Shown: piece after piece, positions 24,698-36,500 of the stretch
Layout: each line of letters opens with the position of its first letter
Numbering within the stretch: the first letter of the stretch is position 1
Assembly: GCA_964016875.1 (NCBI GenBank)
Contig: OZ024727.1
Span: forward strand, 10,382,091 to 10,446,090
Direction: 5' to 3'
DNA: 64,000 nt
Source: Fallopia convolvulus
Taxonomy: Eukaryota; Streptophyta; Magnoliopsida; Caryophyllales; Polygonaceae
The notes under the pieces: model-generated
What the model was told of the DNA's origin: nothing
The model's input: the letters and a program-made list of their open reading frames with translations, nothing else
The model's database searches: none
Program-made: the position numbers and the translations under genes

Positions 24698-25245
24698 TGT
24701 GAAAGTCCGTGGGCCATAAACGGGGGGTCGTGCGCATACGTAAGCCCAACACACAAGCCCGATGGGGTTCCATCCTAAAACCAATTGGCAATAGGAGGAG
24801 TAACCCAAGGGTATATATGTAGGCTAATTTAACTCTCAACTTCCAATGTGGGAAGGAGATTCTCAACACGCCCCCGCAAGTGCAACTGGCTTGGCCCAGT
24901 TGACACTTGGACAAAGTGGTCTAGCATCTCAATCTCTTTATAGCTAGCCCAAAGAACGGGTGGTGGCATCTCAATCTCTTTATAGCGAAACGCAACCCAA
25001 ATAACGGGCGGGTAGCATCAACCGCTAAACCCAAGCCCAAAAAAGCCAGGAAACGACCCAAATAACGGGCGGGTAGCATCAACCGCTAAACCCAAGCCCA
25101 AAGAAGCCAGGAAACGGGCCCAGGACCAGACCGTGAGCTCTAATACCATGTGAAAGTCCGTGGGCCATAAACGGGGGGTCGTGCGCATATGTAAGCCCAA
25201 CACACAAGCCCGATGGGGTTCCATCCTAAAACCAATTGGCAATTT
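24698..25245 (-). mobile_element. TRIM-type LTR element, minus strand, 5' LTR truncated
   Basis: On the minus strand a 171-bp LTR (24868 down to 24698) starts TGTTGAGAATCTCC after a G-rich polypurine tract (GCGGGGGCG) and ends GACTTTCACA. The last 95 bp of a second LTR copy lies at 25245-25149 with about one difference. It is followed directly by a primer-binding site TGGTATTAGAGCTC, complementary to initiator Met tRNA with one change. The interior is only about 280 bp and non-coding, and itself has a near-perfect tandem duplication (AAATAACGGGCGGGTAGC units at about 24990-25125). Size and structure fit a TRIM. The left part of the 5' LTR is gone at 25245. Confidence 0.8.
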
Positions 25246-25339
25246 TTTACCAAATTAGCCTTTTTTGCTCATAAATCTATTTCCAACTTAAGCTTCAGCT
25301 ACACATTCAACTCCAACTAACTTTATCGAATGGAGCCTA

Positions 25340-26180
25340 AAACCAACTTAGAAGTAAATGTGAATATCATATTGATGCACATCCAAGGCAAAATTGATGT
25401 ACAAAAGTGTCTGATTATGTATGTGCACTAAAACTAACAATATATGCATCAAAAGAACCAAAAATTGCATATTATTTACATGTGCATGGAAGCTAACGTT
25501 ATGTGCATCAAATACTAGTTCGCTATGGTTTTCATTCACGTAACTAAATGGGAAAAATATTTAAAAATAAATAAATAAGTTCAGAATCGATGCACAATGC
25601 GCACCATGCAAATTAAAAGTCGATGCACAAACAATTAGTTTTGATGAACATAAAATTAGTTTTGATGCACATCTAAGACGAAATCGATGCACAAAAGTGT
25701 GTCTAGCTCATTATATATGTGAATTAAAACTAACTATATGTGCATCAAAACAACCAAAAAATACATTTTATTTTGCATGTGCATCGAAATGAACAGAATG
25801 TACATTAAAAACTAGCTAACTATATGATTTATAAACATAACTAAAAGGTAAAAAATTAAAAATAATTTTTAAAAAATGAAAAAAAAGTTCGAAATCAAGC
25901 ACAATGTGCATAAAAACACCGATGTACGAACTATTAGTTTTGATTCACATCCAAGGCGAAACCAATGTACAAGATGCGTGCATCCCCTAAAAATATTTTT
26001 TTTAAAAATACGCGAATAATTTAGGAAAAATAAGCGCGTGTTGTAGTTTACCCCTCTTTAATAAAAGTCTAATTGGGGACGTCAATTTTTTCAAGGAACA
26101 GACTAGATTCATTTTTATTTTACATTCTAATAATATTTGCACGAGACTCTTTTCCTATATATATTTGGCTCATAACCTTC
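25340..26180. repeat. Partly tandem ~285-bp repeat, relic of foldback-like family
   Basis: Units start near 25375, 25664 and 25944 with GATGCACATCYAAG and AAAYYGATG-ACA variants, spaced about 280-290 bp, so two full copies and a partial one. The right end (TACGCGAATAAT, GGGGACGTCAATTTTT, GCACGAGACTCTTT) resembles the right arm of the composite at 47345-49530 and the stretch at 60180-60360. No coding content is seen. Confidence 0.6.
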
Positions 26181-26199
26181 TTATATATATATGTTATAT

Positions 26200-27064
26200 G
26201 GGTTTTGCTATTCGTCGCCCCGGGGGCGATAAATAAGAATCCTAAAATAGAAATTAGTAGATAAAATTTGTAATTTTAGAATCAATCTTTTTAAATATCT
26301 CACACAATATATTTTTCTAACTAACTAGTCACTAATATTATAAAGTCACCTGCTAAAATTATTTATAAAGTCACTTAATATTCTCTAACCAACTACTCAC
26401 TAAAATTATTTTAGAAATTAATTAATCTCCTTTAATCCATTCATTTAAAGAATGTATTATGTAATATTTTTTCCTTGCGCAAATTATAAAATGAATGTAT
26501 CTTAATTATCATGTATACTATAGTATCTAACTATCTACCGATAATGCTTTAATTTTTATTCACGTAATCAGTACGTACAAATATTGTATTTGATTTTAAC
26601 TTGATAAATAATTTTCACAACATTAATTCATAATATTGTGTATTATAATAGTTGGGGTTTACATAAAATTGTTCAAGTTTTGATAGATTTTTTATACGGT
26701 AGTAGTTACAAATTTTATGCTTTTTCATAAAATTGGTAAAAATTATGTCATAATTATAATCATAATCATTAACAAAAAAACTTAGTTTTAGAAGTAAAAT
26801 GGAAACAATAGATTCGTTTTTTGGCAGTAAAAAAATATTACTAGTAGCTATCATTATTATATGAAGTGTAATTAGGGAATAATTTAAAAGAAAATTATAT
26901 TAAGAAATTTTTTAAAATAATTCTAGTGAGTAATCCATAGTTAGTTAGGAAAATATATTGTTGATATAATTAGAAGATTGAGTTTAAGGATTACAAATCT
27001 TATCAATTACTTTCCATTTTAGGATTCTTATTTATCGCCCCCGGGGCGACGAATAGCAAAACCC
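26200..27064. mobile_element. MULE-type MITE with 9-bp TSD ATGTTATAT
   Basis: The terminal inverted repeats are identical for 49 bp and extend, with changes, to about 90 bp: GGGTTTTGCTATTCGTCGCC at the left end and its complement at the right. ATGTTATAT flanks both sides (26191-26199 and 27065-27073). Length is 865 bp with no transposase. A 9-bp duplication and long TIRs are the hallmark of Mutator-like elements. Each TIR contains its own GC palindrome (CGCCCCGGGGGCG-like) in an otherwise AT-rich element. Confidence 0.88.
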
Positions 27065-27073
27065 ATGTTATAT

Positions 27074-27467
27074 AATGCGTGTATCTAGTTTTTATTGTTG
27101 AGCATCATTTCTATTGAAAATGTGTATGACTTTTGAGTTGAGTATGTAATTTTTTTATATGCATATGGACAGATTGTTCTAAGAATCCTATTATGTCCCG
27201 CCTAGGCGTTAGAAGGTCTCAATCGGCCTAGTCGTTCAGACCGTTTAGACGTCCGTTTAGGATCGCCTAAACAACCATTCTAACTGTCTAGGTGTTAGGC
27301 GGCCTTTTCCGCCCAAGGTCTACCTATATACGCATACATCATATGCATAAATTCTTACCTATGGCTACATTATACTAGACAAGCATCGTTTTTATTGAAA
27401 CTGTGCACAAATTTTGGGTTGTCTGCCTAATTTTTGGCACATGAAAATCTATTTTAATTATGTATAA
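27074..27467. other. Intergenic DNA with CCTAGGCG-type repeat
   Basis: 27195-27325 is a locally GC-richer patch with several GCCTAG/CTAGGC and CCGTTTAG words. It looks like the core of a dispersed repeat whose ends I cannot fix. No gene is seen. Confidence 0.35.
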
Positions 27468-30400
27468 CTAGCGTATGTATCCGCGCCGTGTGCGGATCTT
27501 GTTAAAGTTTTATTTAAATTTTATATTGAAAATGTATCAATGCATAGTCATATTAATAGACTAAATATATAAAATAAAATATCCTTATACATATACTATA
27601 CTAATATTAAATGCAAAAATAAATTACATATATGACCTTCAATTATGCGCCCTGAACGAAATTTATACAAAATTTTACTTATTTTTCTAAAATATTACAA
27701 AAATAATTTATTTTAGTTATTATTATTATTATTTGGTTAGATCTAGATCCAACATATAAAAATAGACAATAAAATAGTAGTTTTTAGTATATAAAGAAAT
27801 TAACTAATAGCTCATATTTTTCATATTGAAGAATCAAGTATGATAAAGTAGTATATAATAAAAAAAATTAAAAACAATAATTTATTTAATCCATTTTTAG
27901 TTCATTATAATTATCAACTAAAATCAAATATAAAATACAAGTTTATTAAATTTGGAAATCTCGCTTAATATAATTAGAAATTTCTTCAATTTATCGATTA
28001 TTTTCAACATTAAAAACAATAGAAAATAAATAAAACTATTTTAACATTATTACAAATCAATTTAGGAATATTTCGTTTGATGAAATATTCCTAATTAAAC
28101 TTATAATTTTTTATAAATAAATAGTTAAATCTTATTTGAATCATAATGAAAGTTTTAAAAATAAAATATCATAGAAAATAAATATTATTAGATAAATAGC
28201 CAGTTCTTTTTTTTTTAAATTCAAAATAATAATTTCAAATACAAAAGATTCTAAATAAATATAAATTGCAGTAATATTGTTAAATAAAAAGATAATACAT
28301 ATTAGCAAAATACAAATCATTATTCTTTTTTTAAAAAATATTCATAGTCAAATCTTATAAAAATAAAAAGGGTTAGTTAAATTATATTTAATATTATTAT
28401 TAAAAATTATGATGATAATTTCACATATAAAACATCATAAAAACATATATTATTAAATAAAAATCTAGTTAAATCTTATCTAATGTTATTGTAAAAAAAA
28501 ATATATATAATTTCACATGTAAAAAATCATAAAAATATATATTTGAGATATGTTGTTAAATAAATAGAAAATACATACTGTATTAACAGTATAAGAGAAT
28601 ATGTATTCTAGTTGTTTAGATATTTCTCATTAAATCTTATATAATTAGTTTAATTTTATATAATATTATTATTAAAAATTCATAGAAATAATTTTACGTA
28701 TAAAAATTAGAGAAATCATAAAAAAATATAAAGATTGATTAAAAATAATCGAAAATATTCGGGTAGAAAGATATTAAATGGTGATTTGTTAAGATATTAA
28801 AGGAAACTGCCTACAATAAAAGGATTTTCCAATGTATTAGATGGTGATTTTGTAAGATATTAAAAAGATTCGTTTGTTAATATAGTATTTTTTGTTAAAA
28901 TAGTAATTTGATTTATATAAAAATTTTAAAGATAAATTTATGAAATAGGAATATCCATATCATACACTCTGCAGATCTATACCAAAATTTGATCAAAGAT
29001 TATCCGATCGATTATATCCTAATTCAAAAATTATATCCAATTTTAAGAGGTAGCATACACTCCGTAGAAGATTCATACCTAATTTTGATCAAAGATTATC
29101 TAGCGTTCATATTCAAATTAAAAAACCATAACCAATTTCAATTGGTAAGTGCTAGCTTATTATGTTATTAATTTGGAAACACGTAGATTGCTAACCATAT
29201 ATATATCCAAATTTAATTAGCTCATCCAATATAACAAATTTTAAAAATACTATTTTTAACATGTTCTCTAAGTTAAAAGTGAAATTACGAAACTCATAAT
29301 TATGATTCCAAATCTACCCAAAAAAACTAATTTAACTAATATTTTATTATATAAACAACAATTTTCCTAAATTGAAAACATTAAATAGTTATAGATTAAA
29401 AGTAAGTTTTAGTATATTTGTAAATATAAATGAATCCGATTTGTATTTAAATTGGAAAAAAAATTGATTAAAGAATTCCAAATTCAACTTTCCTAAATTC
29501 CCCGAAACAATCAAATCACAAAAATAAAACAACTTTACATAATTTCTAATTGGGTTTTTCTAATGTGTGAACGTGGCTTAGTAAACAAATTGACAAATAT
29601 ATCTTGCTTTTTTGTAAGTAAATTGGTAAAAAGTTGAAACAGAATCAACAGATCAAATGGAGTGGCTAACGTAGGATCGGGTGTTTGAAAATTATAGTTA
29701 AAATTAGGGTGGAAGATGATAGGGTACGGTGTTTGAAATTAGGACGAAATAAGATGAATTCCTGGCGGGTGATGGTGATGGAAGGCATGGATTAGGGAAG
29801 AGGTTGGATCCGATATGAGTGTGTGGACGACGATTTCGGCCTCTTCAATGACATCGATAGAGAACAAAAATCAACAAACTTATCAATTGCATGGACGGAG
29901 TATATTAATTTGTAGAGAACATGAATAGAAGTTTCATTACTTTGGTCAATAGAATGTGAAGAGGATGAAAGTGAAGACTAAGATCCGTCATTATAGTGGA
30001 TTAGATCTAGAAGGAGAAATTAGTGAAGTTGAACTCGAGACCAATAATGGTGAGTAACAACGACAGGAGTGGCATCGACAATGTTTGTGCAAGGTGATCA
30101 GCGAGGCAACCATAGAGAGCGTGTGCAAGGTGGCTAGGGAGACGACCATTGATGGTGTAACACCCGCGATATTACAGATGGCCTTATAAGTTCTATGGAA
30201 AATTTGATACATATGGCCAAGGAGGAAGAGAGTTGTAAATGACTTTTTAATTAATATATTTCATTAGATTATTTTTTATTTATAATTTTAGATGAATATG
30301 ACATGTAAGTGATGGGGCAAAAATAACATGATGTGGGATATGATGTCTAAAAAATGATATGATATGGCTTAATTAAAAGATGACACGTGGTAAAATCCAA

Positions 30401-30490
30401 GGTGGCGCATTCTCTGGGTGACATGTGGAAAAAGCTGAGATGACGCAACGTGGAGTCTCCAAACCTTATTGCTTTTATATATATAGTAGA
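27468..30490 (-). mobile_element. Non-autonomous Helitron, 3.0 kb
   Basis: On the minus strand it begins A/TCTACTATATATATAAAAG (30490 downward) and ends with the hairpin CCGCACACGGCGCGG, a short spacer and CTAG/T (27471-27468). Insertion lies between A and T as expected. The interior is very AT-rich and has no Rep/helicase. Near its 5' side there are CACGTGTCATC and GTGGCGCA-type words shared with the Helitrons at 45-47 kb. 29690-30215 is less AT-rich and could be captured host sequence, but I recognise no protein. Confidence 0.85.
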
Positions 30491-30696
30491 TTCGTTTTTA
30501 TTAAAACGGTTTTTTTTTATCCTAAATCATAATCCTTATTCAAAATGTGTGAATATATTTTATTTTACACGTGCATTGTTTTCATTTTTAAAAATGGGCG
30601 CCTGTTTTTACACAACCTTTGTTTATGTTAGCTTTGGTCATCAAACATAGACCCAGCACGACCCATTTGTTTATCGGCCCAACAACTCTCTCTACT

Positions 30697-30705
30697 TTAT
30701 ATAAT
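30697..30705 (+). promoter_or_regulatory. TATA box of cyanase gene
   Basis: TTTATATAA lies about 95 bp before the ATG, followed by CT-rich leader sequence. The Helitron border is only about 205 bp further upstream, so any upstream control elements must lie in that gap or within the Helitron. Confidence 0.6.
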
Positions 30706-30794
30706 CAAACCCACCCACTCCACTCAACACAACTTCCGTGTCTGAGTTGCTCTCTGTAGCTAGCTGCTAGCTGCTCTCTCTCACACCTTCACCA

Positions 30795-32693
30795 ATGGCG
30801 GAAGACAAGGTTAGCGTGGTTCGCTCTCTGCAAGCAGTCAAAGAGAATTCCGGCAAAACCTACTCTCAGATTGCAGAGGAGACCGGCCTCACCAACGTCT
30901 ACATCGCCCAGCTGCTCCGTCGCCAGGCTCAGCTCAAGCCCGATACCGCCCCCAAGCTGCAAGCTGCTCTCCCCGGACTCCACGATTCCCTCATCGCTCA
31001 GATGATGAAGCCTCCTCTGAGGTCTTACGATCCTAATTTGATCCAAGACCCTGCTGTTTACAGGTTCCGTATCTCGCACGCCCTTTCGTTCAATTGATTG
31101 TCCGATTTTGATATTTGCTTCTTGTTATCGTTTTCCCCCAAATCAGAATATGAATTCCCTTTCAGACATGTCTGTAGCGGGAAGAAGTTAAAATAAAGGA
31201 CTTAAAAATGTGTGAATATATTTTATTGGAGGAATAACTGGAGTTAGAAGGTGTGCAATTGGTAAATTTGAATATCAATCAATTTCGACTAATCTTGGTT
31301 TTGTGTGGCACTTGGCAATGGTCATAGATGTTGATTTCTCTGTTTTGATGTTTTTCTTTGAAGTGTTCTAACGCATTCATGATGCAGATTGAACGAGGCG
31401 GTCATGCATTTTGGAGAAAGCATCAAAGACATCATCAATGAAGATTTTGGTGATGGGATGTATGGCTCTGATCATTCTCTTTCTACTTATTTTCTTTGAC
31501 TTATGGTCCTTTGTGCTTTGATGAAAGTGGTCTACTTCTGTGTGCTTTAATGAAAGTGATCTACTTGGTTAGTTGATTTAGCCTTTTAGGTTGCTTGCTA
31601 TAATCACTTTCTCCTTGTCTACTCCTTTTACCACCCTTCTTTAAAATGAGTTTTGCAGCAAAGATTGATATATACTTTTCATTCATCTTCAAGTGTGAAT
31701 GTGTGATCCATCCATGGCTTGATAGGCAATCATGTATTACTTTATATTTCGGCTGCATACTTTTTTGTTTGAAGTTTTGAAAGCCACTCTAAATGAGCTT
31801 GCAGTAGGCATTTTCTAAGCCTTAGGTACATCTTTCTTAATAAAACAAGAATACTTTAGCTATTTACATTTGACAATAGATGATTAAAACTTGTGATTTT
31901 GATTGTATGAAAATGATAATAGATCTGATTTGTTGAACTTTCTAAGGGGTTGTTTGGGTGAAATACCTCTACATCAAGGGTGTTTTTTGAAGCTGTCCTT
32001 TATAATATGATGATACATGGATGTTCATCAGTATTATTACCATTTTACCACTAATTTTGTGGAAATCCAACTTTCCTCAAGCTTCAAAATTACATGGCTG
32101 TTTCTGAGGAACTTTATTGTTGCCCCAAGAACACTATATAAGTAAATTATATTCCTTCAACATATACTACTATCTTTGGCCAGTGTTTTTTCAATTTTAT
32201 CAAAGAATCATGTACACCGGTCATTTGTTTGCTAATTCTAGTGTTGCTGTGGTCTATTCTCGTCACATTTTTCATTGACGCTTCCGACCCTATCAGACCT
32301 AATTGGCTGTCTCATTGGAAAATACTCTTAAAACCCTGTTGCTTGAGCTTGCTAGTTTGTCATTGGCTTGACGTTTTACTAAATTCACAGTTTCATTCTG
32401 GTTTTGATGTCATTTTACCTATCTATCTGCTAATGCATTTTTATTACTTGGCTCAGAATGTCAGCTATAGATTTCTACTGCTCTGTTGACAAAATCAAAG
32501 GTGTTGATGGTAAGGATCGTGTGGTCGTCACATTAGATGGCAAGTATTTACCTCACACTGAGCAGGTCAGTTGTCAGTAACTCTATCAGCAATGTATTAT
32601 TACATCTGCAGTATATACAAGTGCTAATTTTTACTGTTTTAATAGCAGAAAGCTGAGCATATGGTTTCAACATCGAAGCTCCGCGGCGATTAA
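30795..32693 (+). CDS. CYN: Cyanase (cyanate hydratase)
   Basis: Four exons join in frame: 30795-31063, 31388-31459, 32457-32565 and 32649-32693 (495 nt, 164 aa). Cyanase converts cyanate plus bicarbonate into ammonia and CO2 and forms a decamer. The N-terminal helical domain contains SGKTYSQIAEETGLTNVYIA and QLLRRQAQLKPDT. The catalytic domain contains the three active-site residues of the family: R90 and E93 in YRLNEAV and S116 in GDGIMSAIDF, matching R96, E99 and S122 of the E. coli enzyme. The end DGKYLPHTEQ is also typical. The ATG sits in a good context (ACCAATGG). Length is normal for plants and no lesion is seen. The gene is tightly framed by mobile DNA: a Helitron 305 bp before the ATG and an LTR element 197 bp after the stop. 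Confidence 0.96.
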
Positions 32694-32889
32694 TTCCGCC
32701 TGTATGATGATGGTTCATGATGTGTTTTGGCTATGTGTAGTCAATTGTATGTTGTAAGCACAAGGAATAAGGAGGGAGGAACCCTTCTATTGAAAATAAT
32801 GAAGCTGTATAATTGTAAACATTGACTATTGTTCAATTTTTCTACAGCGCTTGCCTTTTATTCTCCTACTGCTGGAGCCAAGTGTTACT

Positions 32890-33254
32890 TGTTAGGTACA
32901 CAAATGTAATATCATAGTTAGCAAGGGGTAAAAGGGTAAAACAGTCAATAAGGCTATTTTGTGCCTTGGGGAACAAGTTGTACTCTAGCTTAAACAGGGG
33001 AGTCTGTCCATATATTAGGGAATTATCCAGAAAGATTGTAAGGATCAGGCAAATACCTTGGGCTCTTTGGAGATTCTTCTCCTTTGAAAATTGGCTCTTT
33101 GGAAGGCTTGTCTTCTTCCACTGAGATTGGGCTCTTTTGGAGTGTTAAACTCCATTTGAGATTATCTTGTTCCTATTTCAGATTTGTCTAGTTGAAACCT
33201 TGAGATTTCATGTCTTTGGTGTGTTTGAGCATTTCCTGATTTTCTACTCTATCA
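32890..33254 (+). repeat. Left LTR of outer element
   Basis: It begins TGTTAGGTACAC and ends CTCTATCA, followed by TTGGTGCTCTTGTTGAGAG. That is a typical start of the leader in plant Ty3 elements. Confidence 0.65.
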
Positions 33255-33304
33255 ATTGGTGCTCTTGTTGAGAGTTGATTCAAGAATGGAGTTAGATGTG
33301 AGGG

Positions 33305-33486
33305 TATTAGGATAAGAATTATCTTATAGATATATTTTCCATATAATTATATTGTACTAGATATTCTTCTTTGTATTTATCTTAGGATAGAACACTTGGG
33401 CCCCAAGTATCTCTATGTATATAAAAACCCCTTTGGGTATTCTATGGAATACAAGATCACATTCACAAATCATATCTATCTTTACA
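33305..33486 (+). repeat. 5' LTR of intact Copia element
   Basis: It begins TATTAGGATAAG (not TG) and ends TCTTTACA. TATATAAAAACCCC at about 33418 can serve as promoter TATA. Confidence 0.93.
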
Positions 33487-33544
33487 TGGTATCTAGAGCT
33501 TCAACCGATCCTTAAGATTTTTTTTCAAACCCTCGTTTTTCACC

Positions 33545-36500
33545 ATGTCTGACGACGAGCACAACAATACGTCGCAAGGACTGCCGACCACCACCGGCAT
33601 ACCTTCTGCTGTCATTACTTCTACTGTCGTTACTACTACAATGACTTCCGATGATGCAGTTCATGGCAAACCACACGCAGGTTCGCTCCTCGCTGCAGCC
33701 TCTGGCATCGCCACGCCCACCTTGGCTTTTCCGACAATCAATGTCAAGTTGGAGCGCACAAATTACACCCTTTGGCGTCATACTATCAAATCGTCATTGG
33801 AGGCATACCGAGTCGATCACTTTCTCAAGCCTAACAGCGCACCACCGTCCCATCTTCCGGTTGCTTCAGGCTCTTCCGCTCCGCTTATTCCAAATCCGGA
33901 ATTCGATTCCTGGACACAAAAAGACAGGTTCATTCTTCTTTGGATTCGTTCCACCTTATCTACTCCTTTATTGGCTCACGTCGCTCGCGCTCAGACTTCT
34001 CACGAAGCATGGGCTATTCTCGAGCGCATGTTTTTTGCCCAAACTAGGGCTCGTTCTATGTTTCTCAAACAACAAATGCAAAACCTTTCTAAAGGAAATA
34101 TGTCTATTCTTGAATATGTTGAAAAGAAGCGTAGCTTCTCTAATGCCTTAGCGGAATGTGGTTATATCGTTTCTGATCCTGATTTCATTGAGTGTATTCT
34201 CAACGGGCTTGACTCATCTTATTCAGCATTTTTGACTGCGTTTAATATGCAAAAAGAACCGATTTCATCGGATGAACTTCTGGGCCATCTCTTACGTGAG
34301 GAGGAGCAGATTTCCGCTTCTGTTCAGGCGGCTACCACTGACTCCAATCTGTCGGCCAACGTTGCAAATCGTGGTGGTCGCAATCGCACCAACTCCTCCC
34401 GAACTGATTTTGGCTCCGACTTTGGCTCTTCTTCGAGCCGCCCTATATGTCAGATTTGCTCTAAACCTAACCATGAAGCAATAAACTGCTGGCAGCATCA
34501 AAATCTTAGTGAATTCCCTCCCACCAACCCTAACTATGGCTCTCACGGTGGTAGAGGAGGTCGTGGTGGAAGAGGAGGCCGTGGCCAAGGAGAATCTCGG
34601 ACTTATAATTCTGGACGTGATGATTCTCATGCATACCAGCAGCAGCAATTTAACGCCCCACAATCCAATTTTATGGCACAACAGCCTCGGTTCTCTTATC
34701 AAGTGAACAACCCGCCTTCTACCATTGTGGATCCGAATTGGTGCTTTGATACAGGGTCCAATGCTCATGTCACCGCTGATTTCGGTAATCTTTTTGTGCA
34801 TTCTGATTACACTGGCAATGATGGTTTACAAGTAGGCAATGGTATGTCTCTTCCTATTACGCATTTGGGCAAAACAACTCTACATGCCTATCCTAAACCA
34901 ATTAAATTGCATAACATTCTTTTTGTTCCTCAAATTAAGAAAAATCTTATTAGTGTTTCTCAATTAACCAAGGATAATGATGCTTATATGATTTTTTACC
35001 CCACTTGTTGTTTTGTGAAGGACAAACAGGGGCGCACACTCCTCAAAGGAACCGTTGACAATGGACTCTATCACTTGGCACCACAACCGACCTCTCCATC
35101 CCCTCGTGCTTACCTTGGTGAACGAACAACTCTTCAAACTTGGCATGAGCGCTTTGGTCATCCTCATGAGTCTATTTTTCGTCGTTTAGTTTCTAGATTT
35201 AATTTGTCTGTTTCTTTAAACAATTTAAAGTCTATTTGTGAGTCTTGTCAACTTGGGAAAAGTCTTAGACTTTCTCTTCCTAGTTCTCATATTTCTAGTT
35301 CGTCTCCTTTTGATTTGGTATACTCTGATGTTTGGGGTCCTTCCCCTGTTTCCTCTTTCAATGGTAATCTTTATTTTCTTATATTTGTGGATGATTGCAC
35401 TAAGTTTGTATGGATTTATTTTCTCTCCCAGAAATCCCAAGTATTGTCTTATTTTCAACTATTCCAAAATATGGTTGAAACTCAATTTTCCACTAAAATC
35501 AAGCAATTCCAATCAGATTGGGGGGGCGAGTATCGTTCTGTCTCTACTTACCTACAAACTCAAGGCATCATTCATCGTGTTTCTTGTCCTCACACACAAT
35601 CTCAAAATGGGGCAGCTGAACGCCGTCATCGCACCATAGTTGAAAAGGGTTTGGCTCTCCTTTCTCACTCTAAATTACCATCTTTATTTTGGGAACATGC
35701 CTTCCATACATCTGTATACTTGCATAATAGAACCATTACTCCCATTTTACACTATAAGTCCCCATTTGAGGTTCTTTATGGCAACATTCCCGATTATTCT
35801 TTTCTCAAGTGTTTCGGCTGTCTTTGTTACCCCTTTTTAAGACCATATATGGCTAACAAACTTGAATTTAGATCATCTCCATGTGTCTTCATTGGGTACA
35901 GTTCCAAACACAAGGGTTATCTTTGTCTTTATGTTCCTACTCGTAGAGTCTACATAGCGCGCCATGTCATTTTTGATGAGTCTACGTTCCCTTACCCAAT
36001 TCATGCTCAAACTCTTCCTGATTCATCAACACAAGCACAACTGAATTCCCATGAATTTTCCCCAACCTCTCTCTTGAAATTAGCTTCGTCACCCTTCCAA
36101 TCCCCCGCGGTTGTCCCTTCGCCAGCGCCACCATCATCGCCTCCCTTGCCATGCACCACGACAGCAGCACCCACCACCACTCCAGCTAGCATTCCATCGT
36201 CGCCAATTCCCTCCATGCAATCTGCGTCACCCTTGCCGAGCCCACAAACACCATCTCCGAACCAAGTCGATAGTTCAATGTCACGATCCATTGATGGTGC
36301 GTTAGCCTCTGTTGCCTCGCCAGACACAGGTATGAACCCCTCTCCTTCTCATTCTTCTCCATTAGTTCCATCTTATTTCTGCCCTGTTGATACTTCCACA
36401 CACCAAATGGTTACTCGTTCTAAAACGAACAACCTTAAACCTAAAGCTCTCACCACCACAAAACATATGTTACCTGCTTCCGATGATCTTTTTCATGAAC

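Noticed and set aside
27468..30490. A Rep/helicase gene in the large Helitron
   Set aside because: No HUH or helicase motif was seen in any frame; the element is non-autonomous.
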